Shown here one piece after another: positions 54,708 through 63,610 of a stretch of 64,000 nt of DNA. The translations under genes and the position numbers were made by a program. Below the pieces are notes generated by a model that had not been told where the DNA came from, searched no databases, and saw only the letters and a program-made list of their open reading frames with translations. The first letter of the stretch is position 1. Each line of letters begins with the position of its first letter. The stretch is taken from NCBI RefSeq assembly GCF_000805335.1, contig NZ_KN708638.1, positions 4,169,201 through 4,233,200 of the forward strand. The letters are read 5' to 3'. This DNA is from Streptomyces sp. CT34. Its GTDB lineage: Bacteria > Actinomycetota > Actinomycetes > Streptomycetales > Streptomycetaceae.

Positions 54708-56417
54708 TCAGCCGAGGATTTGGATTTCCGAAATGCCGCCCCGGAACCAATCGGATGTTCCATCAGTGGGAAGTTCCGTAATGTGGATCAGTACGTACCG
54801 AGACTGTACTGACTGATCGAGTTTCACGTCCAGCCGGTCACCAGCCTTTTGGGACTTGGAAAGACGTTGTGAGAAATCGCTGAGCTTCGTCGGGCTCTCT
54901 GTGGAAGGCGCCGCTGCACGGATGTCCACAGTCTGGCCTGGTCGATACATGCTGACGTGTATCTCGGAGATGTCCCTGGTGCTTCCGAGGTCAACGATGA
55001 TGCCGCTGCCGTCTGCGCGCGACGGCAGGTTTCCGAAGTTTGGCCAGCTCTTAAAACGCTTTGTCACCCAGGCGGTACTTGGGTCGTTGTCCGTAGCGTT
55101 GTGCGCTTGTTCCCCCGAGAAAGGCGCGGACAAGGGGGAGAACTCTGTGGCGCCCTTGATTGGGAGGGGCTTTGCCGCGGGCTTCTTCGCGCCGCCGCTC
55201 GGCTGTGAGGTTCCCGGGCCTTCCTCGTTCTCCCGCTTCAGCAGGGTGTCCGCCAGCTGCCAACTGCCCAGGCCCAGCGCCGCGATGAGCAGCGCGGAGA
55301 CGGACCACTTCAACGCCCGGCCGGTACGGCTCTGAAGCGGTGGCGGCGGCGGAGTGATCGCCTGCGCCGGCCGGCCGGACTGGCCGCTGCGGGTCGACGA
55401 CTGGCCGTACGCGCCCTGCTGGTGGCCGTTGCGCGGGTACGGCGGCGGGGTGGAGAACGCGGTCTCCGGAGGCCGGATGCGGGGCATCGCGGCGACGGCC
55501 TTGGCCAGCTCCTCCGGCGTGGTGCACGGCTGTTCCTGGCGCGAGGCGGTGGCACCGTCGTTGTTCACCGCGCGCATGGCGAGCTCGGACAGCCCGCGGT
55601 GGACCCCTGCCCGCACCTGGTCGGGCGCGATCAGCCCGACGCCCTTCGGCAGGCCGGTGAGGCCGTAGGCGTCGTTCTCGTACGGCCAGCGCTGGGTCAG
55701 GGCGGCGTACAGCAGGGCGCCGATCGCCTCGGTGTCCGTGCGCTGCGGGTGCTCGCACGTGATGCCGCGGAGCGCCGCCATGACCGCGAGGCCGCGGATG
55801 CGGTACTGCCCGGACTCCGTGCGCAGCACCGAGCCGGGGGTGAGCCGCAGATGGGCCAGACCCTCGCGGTGCGCGGCGGCCATGGCCTGGGAGACCTGGC
55901 TGACGAGCTGGTAGGCGTCGTGCGGCTCGAGCGGGCCGGAGGCGAGCACGGTCGTCAGCTCGGTGGCGTCCGGTAGCCACTCATGGACGACATAGACGAG
56001 GTCGTTCTCCTCGACGGCGTCAAGGACCTGAACGAACCGGGGGTCGCCGAGGAGCGCGGAGGACCGGGCCGCCGAGAGTACCGGGCGGGCCCGCGGATGG
56101 TCGGCGGGCAGGACGTGCACGCCGACGGCGCGGCGCAGCTTCTCGTCGACCGCGCGCCAGCTGCTGAATCCGTCCAGACGGGTGACACACTCCTCGAGGC
56201 GGTAGCGTCTCGCGAGCTTGTGGCCGCTGTGCAGTTCCGGTGGCTTGGAATCGGTAGCCTCGGCACCCTTTTCATCGGTGCGCGCGGCGTGCTGTTCCTT
56301 GCCGGATACCTTCTCGGCCTCCGCGCCGTCGCTCGTGGCCTGACCCGCCTTGGCGGTCAGCGGCTCCTCGCCGCCCCTGTCGGCCACGTCGACGGCAGCC
56401 GTGCTCCGTTCCGCCAC
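54708..56417 (-). CDS. Pseudokinase with discoidin-like outer domain (MurJ partner)
   Basis: 569 residues from GTG at 56415-56417. Disordered acidic N-terminus (1-65). Kinase-fold domain about 68-310 in which the Lys of the VAVK motif is replaced (AVGVHVL, 97-103), HRD is HLRLTPGS (189-196) and DFG is RGL (208-210), so catalysis is not expected. A Pro/Gln linker leads to a membrane helix at 371-390. The outer domain (about 415-569) resembles discoidin/F5-8C folds (NATDNDPSTAWVTKRF, IIVDLGSTRDISEIHVSMY). In mycobacteria the same parts form the C-terminal half of MviN, where a phosphorylated pseudokinase recruits FhaA. Here it is a separate gene about 105 bp downstream of murJ. Confidence 0.88.
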   Translation of the reverse strand: MAERSTAAVDVADRGGEEPLTAKAGQATSDGAEAEKVSGKEQHAARTDEKGAEATDSKPPELHSGHKLARRYRLEECVTRLDGFSSWRAVDEKLRRAVGVHVLPADHPRARPVLSAARSSALLGDPRFVQVLDAVEENDLVYVVHEWLPDATELTTVLASGPLEPHDAYQLVSQVSQAMAAAHREGLAHLRLTPGSVLRTESGQYRIRGLAVMAALRGITCEHPQRTDTEAIGALLYAALTQRWPYENDAYGLTGLPKGVGLIAPDQVRAGVHRGLSELAMRAVNNDGATASRQEQPCTTPEELAKAVAAMPRIRPPETAFSTPPPYPRNGHQQGAYGQSSTRSGQSGRPAQAITPPPPPLQSRTGRALKWSVSALLIAALGLGSWQLADTLLKRENEEGPGTSQPSGGAKKPAAKPLPIKGATEFSPLSAPFSGEQAHNATDNDPSTAWVTKRFKSWPNFGNLPSRADGSGIIVDLGSTRDISEIHVSMYRPGQTVDIRAAAPSTESPTKLSDFSQRLSKSQKAGDRLDVKLDQSVQSRYVLIHITELPTDGTSDWFRGGISEIQILG

Positions 56418-56524
56418 CGTCGTTCCTGCCTCCCCATCCGTTGCAGGCTCAATGAGCCAAGACAATTGTGCCCACAGTCCGCCACTATGCACGACACACG
56501 GTGGCAGTCGATGGTTGTGCTCCG

Positions 56525-58693
56525 TCAGCGCCCCAGCTTGGACCGGACCATGCCGACCAGGGCATTCAGCTCTTCGATCCGCATTTTGCGTGCGGCAACG
56601 TAGAACACGGCCAGAAGTGCGGCGGCACCGCCGATGAGACCGGCCAGCGAGCCGACGAATCCGCTGCCGAGGGCCTGCATGACGCCGTACACCACGGCCC
56701 CGGAGATGATCGTGGCAGGGATGCTGGCGCCGGCCAACCGCGCGTACGTCCGCACGACGTGCGCGGTGTCCAGGTCGCCGCCCATCCGCTTGCTCAGCCG
56801 GCGCCAGGCCACGCCGACGCCGATGACGTAGGCGAGGCCGTAGGAGGCCGCCATGCCGATCACGGCCCAGCGGGCCGGCAGGACCAGGAAGCAGAGGGCG
56901 GAGGCGGCGGCGTTGACGGCGGCGACGATCACCGTGTTGTAGAAGGGGGTGCGGGTGTCCTCGTACGCGTAGAAGGCGCGCAGGACGACGTACTGCACCG
57001 AGAACGGGATCAGCCCCACGCCGAAGGCCATCAGCATGTACCCCATCGGGATGCCGGCGCCGGACGAGCCGTAGACCAGCGTGCACAGCGGGATGCCGAG
57101 GGAGAGGAAGCCGAACGAGATCGGGACGATGGCGACGGCCGAGGTGCGCAGGCCCTGGGACATGTCGTCCCGGACCGCGCCGGTGTCGCCGTCGTGCGCG
57201 GACCGCGCCAGCCGGGGCAGCAGTGCCGCCATCACGGAAACGGTGATGATCGCCTGAGGCATGTTCCAGATCAGCTGGGCGCTGGCGTACGAGATGAAGC
57301 CGGTACCCGGGTGGCCCTGCTGGTCGGCGGTGTTACCGGCCCAGGTCGAGAGCTGGGTGACGACCAGGACGCCCGCCTGGTTGGCGAGGACGAAAAGGAC
57401 CGTCCACTTGGCGAGCTTGGCGGCCTTGCCCAGGCCGTGGCCGCGCCAGTCGAAGCGCAGCCGGAGCTTCAAGTCGGCGTCGCGCAGATACGGGATCATC
57501 GCCAGCGCCTGGACCACCAGGCCCAGCAGGGTGCCGATGCCGAGCAGCCGGATGCCTTCGGTGGGGATGGTCGTGACGCCGATGTGCGAGGTCTTCGCCG
57601 TGCCGTAGACCCAGATGAACAGGCCGAAGGTGGCGATCATGACGATGTTGTTGAGGACCGGGGTCCACATCATCGCGCCGAAGCGGCCACGGGCGTTGAG
57701 GATCTGCCCCATCACGACATGCAGACCCATGAAGAAGATCGTGGGTACGCAGTAGCGGGTGAAGGCGACGGCGACCTCGTTGGCCGCCGGATCGCGGGAG
57801 ATGTCGAACGAGACCAGTTTGACCAGCAGCGGCGCCGCGAACACCGCAAGTACCGTCAGCGCGCCGAGGACCACGATGACGAGGGTCAGCAGCCGGTTGG
57901 CATACGCCTCGCCGCCGTCCTCGTCCTCCTTCATCGCGCGCACCAGCTGCGGGACGAAGACGGAGTTCAGGCCGCCGCCGATGGTCAGGATGAAGATCAT
58001 CGTCGGCAGCTGGTAGGCGACCTGCCAGGAGTCGCCGAGCACCGCGCCGCCGAGCGCCGCGACGATCAGCGCCGAGCGGACGAAGCCGGTGAGCCGGGAC
58101 ACCATGGTGCCGGCGGCCATCACCGCGCTGGACTTCAGCAGCCCGGAGGCGCGGCCACCGGACTGCTTGCCGGCCGCCGCCACGGGGGCGGGCTCGGGTT
58201 CCGCCGGGGCCTGCTGCGGTGCGGGCTCCGGACCGGGCGCCGCGGCGGCCACCGGCTGTGCGGCGGGGGCCGGCGCCGGGCTCGGTGCCTCGTAGGGCTG
58301 CTGCTGATCCCGGAAGAGATGCGCGAACGCGTCCTGCTCGGGACGCCCGCTCTCGCCCTGGGCGGTCAGCTCCTCGCCACCGGCGAACTGCATCGTCTCG
58401 GCGGCATCGCCGTACGAAAGATCGTGGGCCTGGGCCTGGGTCTGGGCCTGCGGGGCGGGCGGCTGCTGGTAGAGGGGGTGCGCGGGCTGTCCCTGCGGAG
58501 ATGCGGCCTGGTCGTAGAACGCGTCAGCCGCCGGATCCTGGCCCGTCGGGTCCTGCGTGTGCTGCGGGTCGTTGCGGTAGGAGTCCTGGACAAAAGGGTC
58601 CTGGTCCGCGGGCAACGGCGGCGTCGGAGGGACCGCCCCCGAGGGATCGCCATGGGCGCCCCGGCCGCGGCCACCGTCATACGGCGCATTCAT
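56525..58693 (-). CDS. murJ: Lipid II flippase MurJ (MviN)
   Basis: 722 residues, ATG start. A Pro/Gln-rich cytoplasmic N-terminus of about 190 residues precedes 14 predicted membrane helices of the MOP superfamily (starting LLKSSAVMAAGTMVSRLTGFVRS). Typical MurJ motifs: GGLNSVFVPQLVRAMKED, GRFGAMMWTPVLNNIVM and AYASAQLIWNMPQAI. Flips lipid II for RodA/PBP use. Unlike mycobacterial MviN it lacks the pseudokinase, which is the next gene. Confidence 0.96.
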   Translation of the reverse strand: MNAPYDGGRGRGAHGDPSGAVPPTPPLPADQDPFVQDSYRNDPQHTQDPTGQDPAADAFYDQAASPQGQPAHPLYQQPPAPQAQTQAQAHDLSYGDAAETMQFAGGEELTAQGESGRPEQDAFAHLFRDQQQPYEAPSPAPAPAAQPVAAAAPGPEPAPQQAPAEPEPAPVAAAGKQSGGRASGLLKSSAVMAAGTMVSRLTGFVRSALIVAALGGAVLGDSWQVAYQLPTMIFILTIGGGLNSVFVPQLVRAMKEDEDGGEAYANRLLTLVIVVLGALTVLAVFAAPLLVKLVSFDISRDPAANEVAVAFTRYCVPTIFFMGLHVVMGQILNARGRFGAMMWTPVLNNIVMIATFGLFIWVYGTAKTSHIGVTTIPTEGIRLLGIGTLLGLVVQALAMIPYLRDADLKLRLRFDWRGHGLGKAAKLAKWTVLFVLANQAGVLVVTQLSTWAGNTADQQGHPGTGFISYASAQLIWNMPQAIITVSVMAALLPRLARSAHDGDTGAVRDDMSQGLRTSAVAIVPISFGFLSLGIPLCTLVYGSSGAGIPMGYMLMAFGVGLIPFSVQYVVLRAFYAYEDTRTPFYNTVIVAAVNAAASALCFLVLPARWAVIGMAASYGLAYVIGVGVAWRRLSKRMGGDLDTAHVVRTYARLAGASIPATIISGAVVYGVMQALGSGFVGSLAGLIGGAAALLAVFYVAARKMRIEELNALVGMVRSKLGR

Positions 58694-58739
58694 CGCTGCC
58701 CCACCTCATCCGTCGCCGGCCATCCGGCCCCGTCACGTA

Positions 58740-61061
58740 TCAACGGTCCACTTTCTCACCTGTGCCGGACGGGCCGGACTTTTCCGATCCGGTGTCCGGC
58801 GAGCGGTCACTCGGCTGCTCGGGCCTGTCGCCGCCCGTTCCGCCGTTGTCGCCGTTCGCGTCTGCTGCGCCGTCGGAACCGTCGTTGTCCTCGTCGTCGG
58901 GTCCTTCCCCGGCGTCCTCGGTGGCGGCGCGCTTGCGCTGGAGGTAGATCCGGACGCCGGCGAGGACGAGCAGCAGCACACCGCCCGCGATGACGAGCAT
59001 CACAGTGGCGGTGATCTCCGTGACGTTCACCTGGAACGTCATGGGGTCACCGTAGGGCTTGCCGTCCGCGGTGTAGAGCTGGGCCGTCACCCAGGCGCGA
59101 CCGTTGGCGTTCGCCGTGGTGTCGAACTTGAAGGACTGGCTGTGCCCGCCGTCCACCTTGATCTGCTGTGACGGCCCCACGTCCAGGCGGTTGGGCTGGG
59201 ACGAGGTCAGCCGCAGGGTCATGCCCTCGACGCCCTGGAGCAGGTTGTTCTGGACCGTCACCGGAATCGTGGCGCTGCGCCCGGAGAGGGTCGCCTCCGA
59301 CTTCTGGATCAGGTGCACCTTCTTGGTCAGACCGCCGAGGTAGCTGCGCACCGAGTCGCGGAAGCTCGCGGCTCCCTTGGGGTCGCCCCGCCACTCCGTC
59401 GACATCTCGCGCATTATGGCGTTGCCGAACGGGGTGACCACGCGTTCGGGCTGGGCCAGGATCACCTGGAAGTCGTCGAGCGCGGCCTGGGTGTCCTGGA
59501 TCTGCCGGAAGGCGTCGGTGGGGAGCTCCTGGCGGCGCAGCGAGGACGGGTAAGCGGCGCGGCTCGGGATCTGGCGGCTGGCGGCGGGGTCGGGCTTGGC
59601 CTTGGCCGCATCGCCGAGCTTCAGCGGCTGGGTCCAGCCGGCCGACTCCAGGTTCCGCAGCGCGCCGGCCATCGTCTCGGCCTGGCTCGCCGACGGCATC
59701 CGCTGCGGCGCGACGACGATGCTGCGCTGCTGCTCCGGGTCCTGGAGGCCGATCATCTGGGCCTGGGCGAGGAACTCCTGGATCGCGCGGCCGGCGTTCC
59801 CCGGCTTCGACATATCGCCCTCGAAAGCCCGGGAGAGCTGCTCGTCGGTGACGATGGCCGTGTTGCCGCCGCCGATGGGCCGGGCCGCGGTCGGGGTGTA
59901 GGGCAGGCCGCTGTCGCCCAGGCTGTCGCTGCGCGTGATGACGTTGTGTGCACCGGCCGACGTGGCGACGTCGACGACCGAGGAGTCGATCGCGCCGTTC
60001 ACCGGCCAGGTGAAGTCGGTGCGCGGCTTCACGCCGAGGATCGTGTCCACGGTCTTCGAGGCGAGTTCGGTGGCCGGACCGAGGTGGCTGAGCGCGCTGG
60101 GCACGCTCTTGCCGTGGTGGGCGAGGGAGGCAAGATCGGGGTCGCCGAAGGGCAGGGCGACGACCTCGTGCCCCTTCACGGCGTCTTCGAGATCGTTCAG
60201 CCACTGCTTGGCGACGGCCTGGTTCTTGCCCATCGGGCCGTCCGGACCGTTCACCCGGTACGGCTTGGTCATCGCGTCGGCGGTCGCGAGCAGGTCGGGA
60301 TCGATGACGAAGGTCACCGGGAGGTTCTTGCCGAGCGTGACCATCTGGTGCAGTCGGCCGCCGGGCGCGATCTCCTTCGCGAGATCGTCGTTGCGGAAGA
60401 CCGGTGTCTGCTGGGCGTCGGCGCCGGTCTCCGCGGTGAGGTGCGTGGACGAGATCAGCGGCCACAGGTACGTGAGCTGGGTCTTCTTGGCCGGGGCGGC
60501 GTCCTGCCAGGGGAGGAAGGTCCGGTCGATGCCGAGGACCTGCTCGTACGAGGAGTTCTGGGTGTGCCCGGACAGCGTGACGCCGAGCGGATACACACCG
60601 TCGTTGCCGAGGTCGAGGTCCTTGACCGGCACGCTGAGGGTGAACGGCTTGCTGGTGCCCGGATCGAGCTTGTCGATCTTCTCGGTGTGCCCGTCGATCT
60701 CCTTGCCGTCGGCGCCCGGCTGATATCCGGTGCGCTGTGTCACGGCTTCGATGGAGCTGCGGTCGCTGAGTGCGGAGCCGCGGTGGAGTCCGACATGCGC
60801 GTCGGTGACCGGGGCCTTGCCGTCGTTGGTGAGCGTGCCGGAGACGGTGACCGTGTCGTCCTTCCCGGGGGCGGACGGGGACATCGCGTTGATCGTGACG
60901 CTGACCGTGCGGGAGCCCGTCGGGGCCGCCTGGGCGGAGGGGGGGTGCGGGAGCTGCAGCATTCCCACGAGCAGGGGCACTCCGGTGAGCAGTGTCACGG
61001 TCCTGCGCAGCCATCGACCACGCGGCCGTTCAGTCCCCTGGAACCCTGCCGCATCGGCCAC
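58740..61061 (-). CDS. DUF6049 family secreted/anchored protein
   Basis: 773 residues, GTG start 46 bp upstream of murJ. Signal peptide at about 17-46. Ig-like beta domain with TVSVTINAMSPSAPGKDDTVTVSG, then a long alpha/beta region with SSHAHLT-like STHLTAETGADAQQTPVF..., and another Ig-like domain. A C-terminal membrane helix (about 705-725, ATVMLVIAGGVLLLVLAGVRIYL) is followed by an acidic tail. Type I membrane protein facing outside, in a transcript with murJ and the pseudokinase. Function unknown; a wall-assembly role is inference from context. Confidence 0.88.
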   Translation of the reverse strand: MADAAGFQGTERPRGRWLRRTVTLLTGVPLLVGMLQLPHPPSAQAAPTGSRTVSVTINAMSPSAPGKDDTVTVSGTLTNDGKAPVTDAHVGLHRGSALSDRSSIEAVTQRTGYQPGADGKEIDGHTEKIDKLDPGTSKPFTLSVPVKDLDLGNDGVYPLGVTLSGHTQNSSYEQVLGIDRTFLPWQDAAPAKKTQLTYLWPLISSTHLTAETGADAQQTPVFRNDDLAKEIAPGGRLHQMVTLGKNLPVTFVIDPDLLATADAMTKPYRVNGPDGPMGKNQAVAKQWLNDLEDAVKGHEVVALPFGDPDLASLAHHGKSVPSALSHLGPATELASKTVDTILGVKPRTDFTWPVNGAIDSSVVDVATSAGAHNVITRSDSLGDSGLPYTPTAARPIGGGNTAIVTDEQLSRAFEGDMSKPGNAGRAIQEFLAQAQMIGLQDPEQQRSIVVAPQRMPSASQAETMAGALRNLESAGWTQPLKLGDAAKAKPDPAASRQIPSRAAYPSSLRRQELPTDAFRQIQDTQAALDDFQVILAQPERVVTPFGNAIMREMSTEWRGDPKGAASFRDSVRSYLGGLTKKVHLIQKSEATLSGRSATIPVTVQNNLLQGVEGMTLRLTSSQPNRLDVGPSQQIKVDGGHSQSFKFDTTANANGRAWVTAQLYTADGKPYGDPMTFQVNVTEITATVMLVIAGGVLLLVLAGVRIYLQRKRAATEDAGEGPDDEDNDGSDGAADANGDNGGTGGDRPEQPSDRSPDTGSEKSGPSGTGEKVDR

Positions 61062-61245
61062 GCGCTCGCCCGTCCCTCGTCGTCGTCAGTGGTCGTCGGA
61101 ATGTGCGTCCACGAATGGTAACGAGGCCCGGCACGCCGTAGTGCCGGGGAGTGCTCCACATGATCGCCAAGCCGGGGCCGCTCACGCCTGTCCCCTTTTC
61201 ATGACGTGACGCCGGCCGCGGCGCGGCCACGTACCCTTTTCTGTT

Positions 61246-62721
61246 GTGCCGAACGCCAACAATGACTTCCCCACCCCGCGGTCCGAGCGGGCTCCGCAGC
61301 CGACGAACGCGCTCAACCACGTGCAGCGCCGTGCCGTGAGCGAGCTGCTGCGGGTGTCCCCCGTCGCGGACGACCTGGCCCGTCGCTTCCAGGAGGCCGG
61401 GTTCACGCTTGCCCTGGTCGGCGGGTCGGTCCGGGACGCGCTGCTCGGCCGGCTCGGCAACGACCTGGACTTCACCACCGATGCCCGGCCGGAGGACGTG
61501 CTGAAGATCGTCCGGCCGTGGGCGGACGCGGTCTGGGAGGTCGGCATCGCCTTCGGCACGGTCGGCTGCAAGAAGGAATCGTTCGACATCGAGGTCACGA
61601 CGTACCGTTCCGAGGCGTACGACCGCACCTCGCGCAAGCCCGAGGTCTCCTACGGCGACTCCATCGCGGACGATCTGGTCCGCCGGGACTTCACGGTGAA
61701 CGCCATGGCGGTACTGCTGCCGCAGAAGGAGTTCGTCGATCCGCACGACGGCCTGGAGGACCTGGCTGCCCGTGTGCTGCGGACCCCGGGGACGCCGCAG
61801 GAGTCGTTCTCCGATGACCCGCTGCGGATGATGCGTGCGGCTCGCTTTGCCGCGCAGCTGGACTTCGAGGTCGCCCCCGACGTCATCGCCGCGATGAAGG
61901 CGATGTCGGACCGTATCGAGATCGTCTCCGCGGAGCGGGTGCGCGACGAGCTGAACAAGCTGATCCTGGCGGCGAACCCGCGCCAGGGGCTGCGGCTGCT
62001 GGTGGAGTCCGGGCTGGCGGACCGGGTACTGCCCGAGCTGCCCGCGCTGCGCCTGGAAAGTGACGAGCATCACCGCCACAAGGATGTCTACGAGCACTCG
62101 CTGACGGTCCTGGAGCAGGCCATGGGCCTGGAGGAGAACGGGCCGGATCTGGTGCTGCGGCTGGCGGCACTGCTGCACGACATCGGCAAGCCCAAGACGC
62201 GGCGCTTCGAGAGCGACGGCCGGGTCTCCTTCCACCACCACGAGGTGGTGGGGGCGAAAATGACCAAGAAGCGCATGTCCGCTCTGAAGTACTCGAACGA
62301 CATGATCAAGGACGTTTCGCTTCTGGTGGAGCTGCATCTGCGCTTCCACGGATACGGGACTGGTGAGTGGACGGACTCCGCGGTCCGCCGCTACGTACGC
62401 GACGCCGGCCCGCAGCTGGAGCGCCTGCACAAGCTGACGCGCTCGGACTGCACCACACGCAACAAGCGCAAGGCCGCGGCCCTGTCGCGTGCCTATGACG
62501 GGCTGGAGGAGCGTATTGCGCGGCTCCAGGAGCAGGAGGAGCTGGACGCGATCCGCCCGGATCTGGACGGCAACGAGATCATGCAGATCCTGGGCATCAG
62601 CCCGGGACCCGAGGTCGGTAGGGCGTACAAGCAGATGCTGGAGCTGCGGCTGGAGCACGGCCCCATGGAGCGGGAGGCCGCGGTGGCCGCACTCAAGGAG
62701 TGGTGGGCTGCTCAGGGCTGA
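61246..62721 (+). CDS. cca: CCA tRNA nucleotidyltransferase
   Basis: 491 residues, GTG start, divergent from DUF6049. Class II nucleotidyltransferase: LALVGGSVRDALLGRLGNDLDFTTDA (G-G-x-V-R-D, D-x-D), then RRDFTVNAMAV, then an HD domain (HRHKDVYEHSL..., LLHDIGKPKT). Adds or repairs the CCA end of tRNAs, consistent with the window's tRNA genes lacking encoded CCA. The HD domain suggests phosphodiesterase activity as in E. coli. Confidence 0.96.
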   Translation: MPNANNDFPTPRSERAPQPTNALNHVQRRAVSELLRVSPVADDLARRFQEAGFTLALVGGSVRDALLGRLGNDLDFTTDARPEDVLKIVRPWADAVWEVGIAFGTVGCKKESFDIEVTTYRSEAYDRTSRKPEVSYGDSIADDLVRRDFTVNAMAVLLPQKEFVDPHDGLEDLAARVLRTPGTPQESFSDDPLRMMRAARFAAQLDFEVAPDVIAAMKAMSDRIEIVSAERVRDELNKLILAANPRQGLRLLVESGLADRVLPELPALRLESDEHHRHKDVYEHSLTVLEQAMGLEENGPDLVLRLAALLHDIGKPKTRRFESDGRVSFHHHEVVGAKMTKKRMSALKYSNDMIKDVSLLVELHLRFHGYGTGEWTDSAVRRYVRDAGPQLERLHKLTRSDCTTRNKRKAAALSRAYDGLEERIARLQEQEELDAIRPDLDGNEIMQILGISPGPEVGRAYKQMLELRLEHGPMEREAAVAALKEWWAAQG

Positions 62722-62756
62722 GACCGCTCAGGCCGCGCGAGCGTGAAACCGTCGAT

Positions 62757-62770
62757 GTTTCACGTGAACG
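62757..62770. other. Degenerate parS-like site
   Basis: GTTTCACGTGAACG, matching parS over the first 12 bases. Confidence 0.55.
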
Positions 62771-62778
62771 GGAACGCT

Positions 62779-62792
62779 GTTTCACGTGAAAC
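62779..62792. other. parS site, perfect
   Basis: GTTTCACGTGAAAC, left arm of the inverted repeat at 62775-62830. Confidence 0.95.
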
Positions 62793-62812
62793 GGCCGGTC
62801 GTGAACCGCCGT

Positions 62813-62826
62813 GTTTCACGTGAAAC
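62813..62826. other. parS site, perfect
   Basis: GTTTCACGTGAAAC, right arm of the inverted repeat at 62775-62830. Confidence 0.95.
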
Positions 62827-62861
62827 AGCGCCCTCGCGGTGTCCTGGGAGGGGCCTCTTAG

Positions 62862-63452
62862 CTACTTGATGTCCTGAAGGCAGAGCACAAAGCGGGTGGT
62901 GCCACCGTGGCGGCGGTGCTGGGTCTCCGCATAGGTCGTGTCGGTCTTGGGGCAGAGAGACCTGTCCGTGGTGTTGGCGTGGACTGCCGTCACCTTGAAC
63001 TTGGCCTCTGCGGTGCCGCAGCCGACGACCTTGAGATCGGGATTGATCTCGTTGCCGCTGTTCTTCATGCAGTCGCCGACCTTGGCGGTGTCGGCGTCGT
63101 TCCACGAGCTCACCCAGGCCACCCCGATACCGATCAGGGCGACGGCGACGAAGATGCCCTTCACGATCGCCTTGGGCGACCGCTGCGGACGCGACGGTTG
63201 CGGCGGTACGGGCGCTCCGCCCTGCATGTAGGGCTGCTGCGGTGCTTGCGGATACCCCTGCTGCGGCGGCTGACCGTACGGTGCCTGCGGCTGCTGGGGG
63301 TGGGCGTATCCACCCTGAGGCTGACCGTAAGGAGCCTGCGGTGCCTGAGGAGCCTGCGGGTAGGCGGCCTGGCCGTACGGCTGCTGACCGTATGGCGGCT
63401 GGCCGTACGGACTCTGGCCGTAGGGATTCGGGCCCTGAGGCGGCGTGGTCAT
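62862..63452 (-). CDS. LppU/SCO3897-type membrane protein
   Basis: 196 residues from ATG at 63450-63452. The N-terminal 100 residues are Pro/Tyr/Gln/Gly repeats (GQPPYGQQPYGQ-like), then a membrane helix (KAIVKGIFVAVALIGIGVAWV). A small outer domain has four cysteines (GDCMK, VGCGT, SLCPK, VLCLQ), the pattern of LppU-type proteins. Not a lipoprotein here, since no lipobox is at the N-terminus. Function unknown. Confidence 0.85.
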   Translation of the reverse strand: MTTPPQGPNPYGQSPYGQPPYGQQPYGQAAYPQAPQAPQAPYGQPQGGYAHPQQPQAPYGQPPQQGYPQAPQQPYMQGGAPVPPQPSRPQRSPKAIVKGIFVAVALIGIGVAWVSSWNDADTAKVGDCMKNSGNEINPDLKVVGCGTAEAKFKVTAVHANTTDRSLCPKTDTTYAETQHRRHGGTTRFVLCLQDIK

Positions 63453-63610
63453 GGGATTCCCCCGATAAGGAAGTGTCCGGAAGTGAGGTGCCCAGACGCG
63501 TAATTGACGCCCGTACGGTATCTGCTCCCGCGCTGCCGCACGGGCGAGGGGCGCCAATCGGTGAGGGTGAGACGGCCAGCGCCTGTCCGATCCGGACCTA
63601 CCGGGCAGCC

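Larger units (their letters stand above)
62775..62830. terminator. parS-pair inverted repeat
   Basis: 18-bp arms (62775-62792 and 62813-62830), each a whole parS plus CGCT/AGCG, separated by 20 bases, at the convergent cca/LppU junction. It can fold as a hairpin on either transcript, though its loop is large. Confidence 0.7.
62722..62861. other. parS cluster between convergent genes
   Basis: 140 bp between the 3' ends of cca and the LppU-like gene, containing two perfect parS sites and one degenerate site. Confidence 0.9.
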
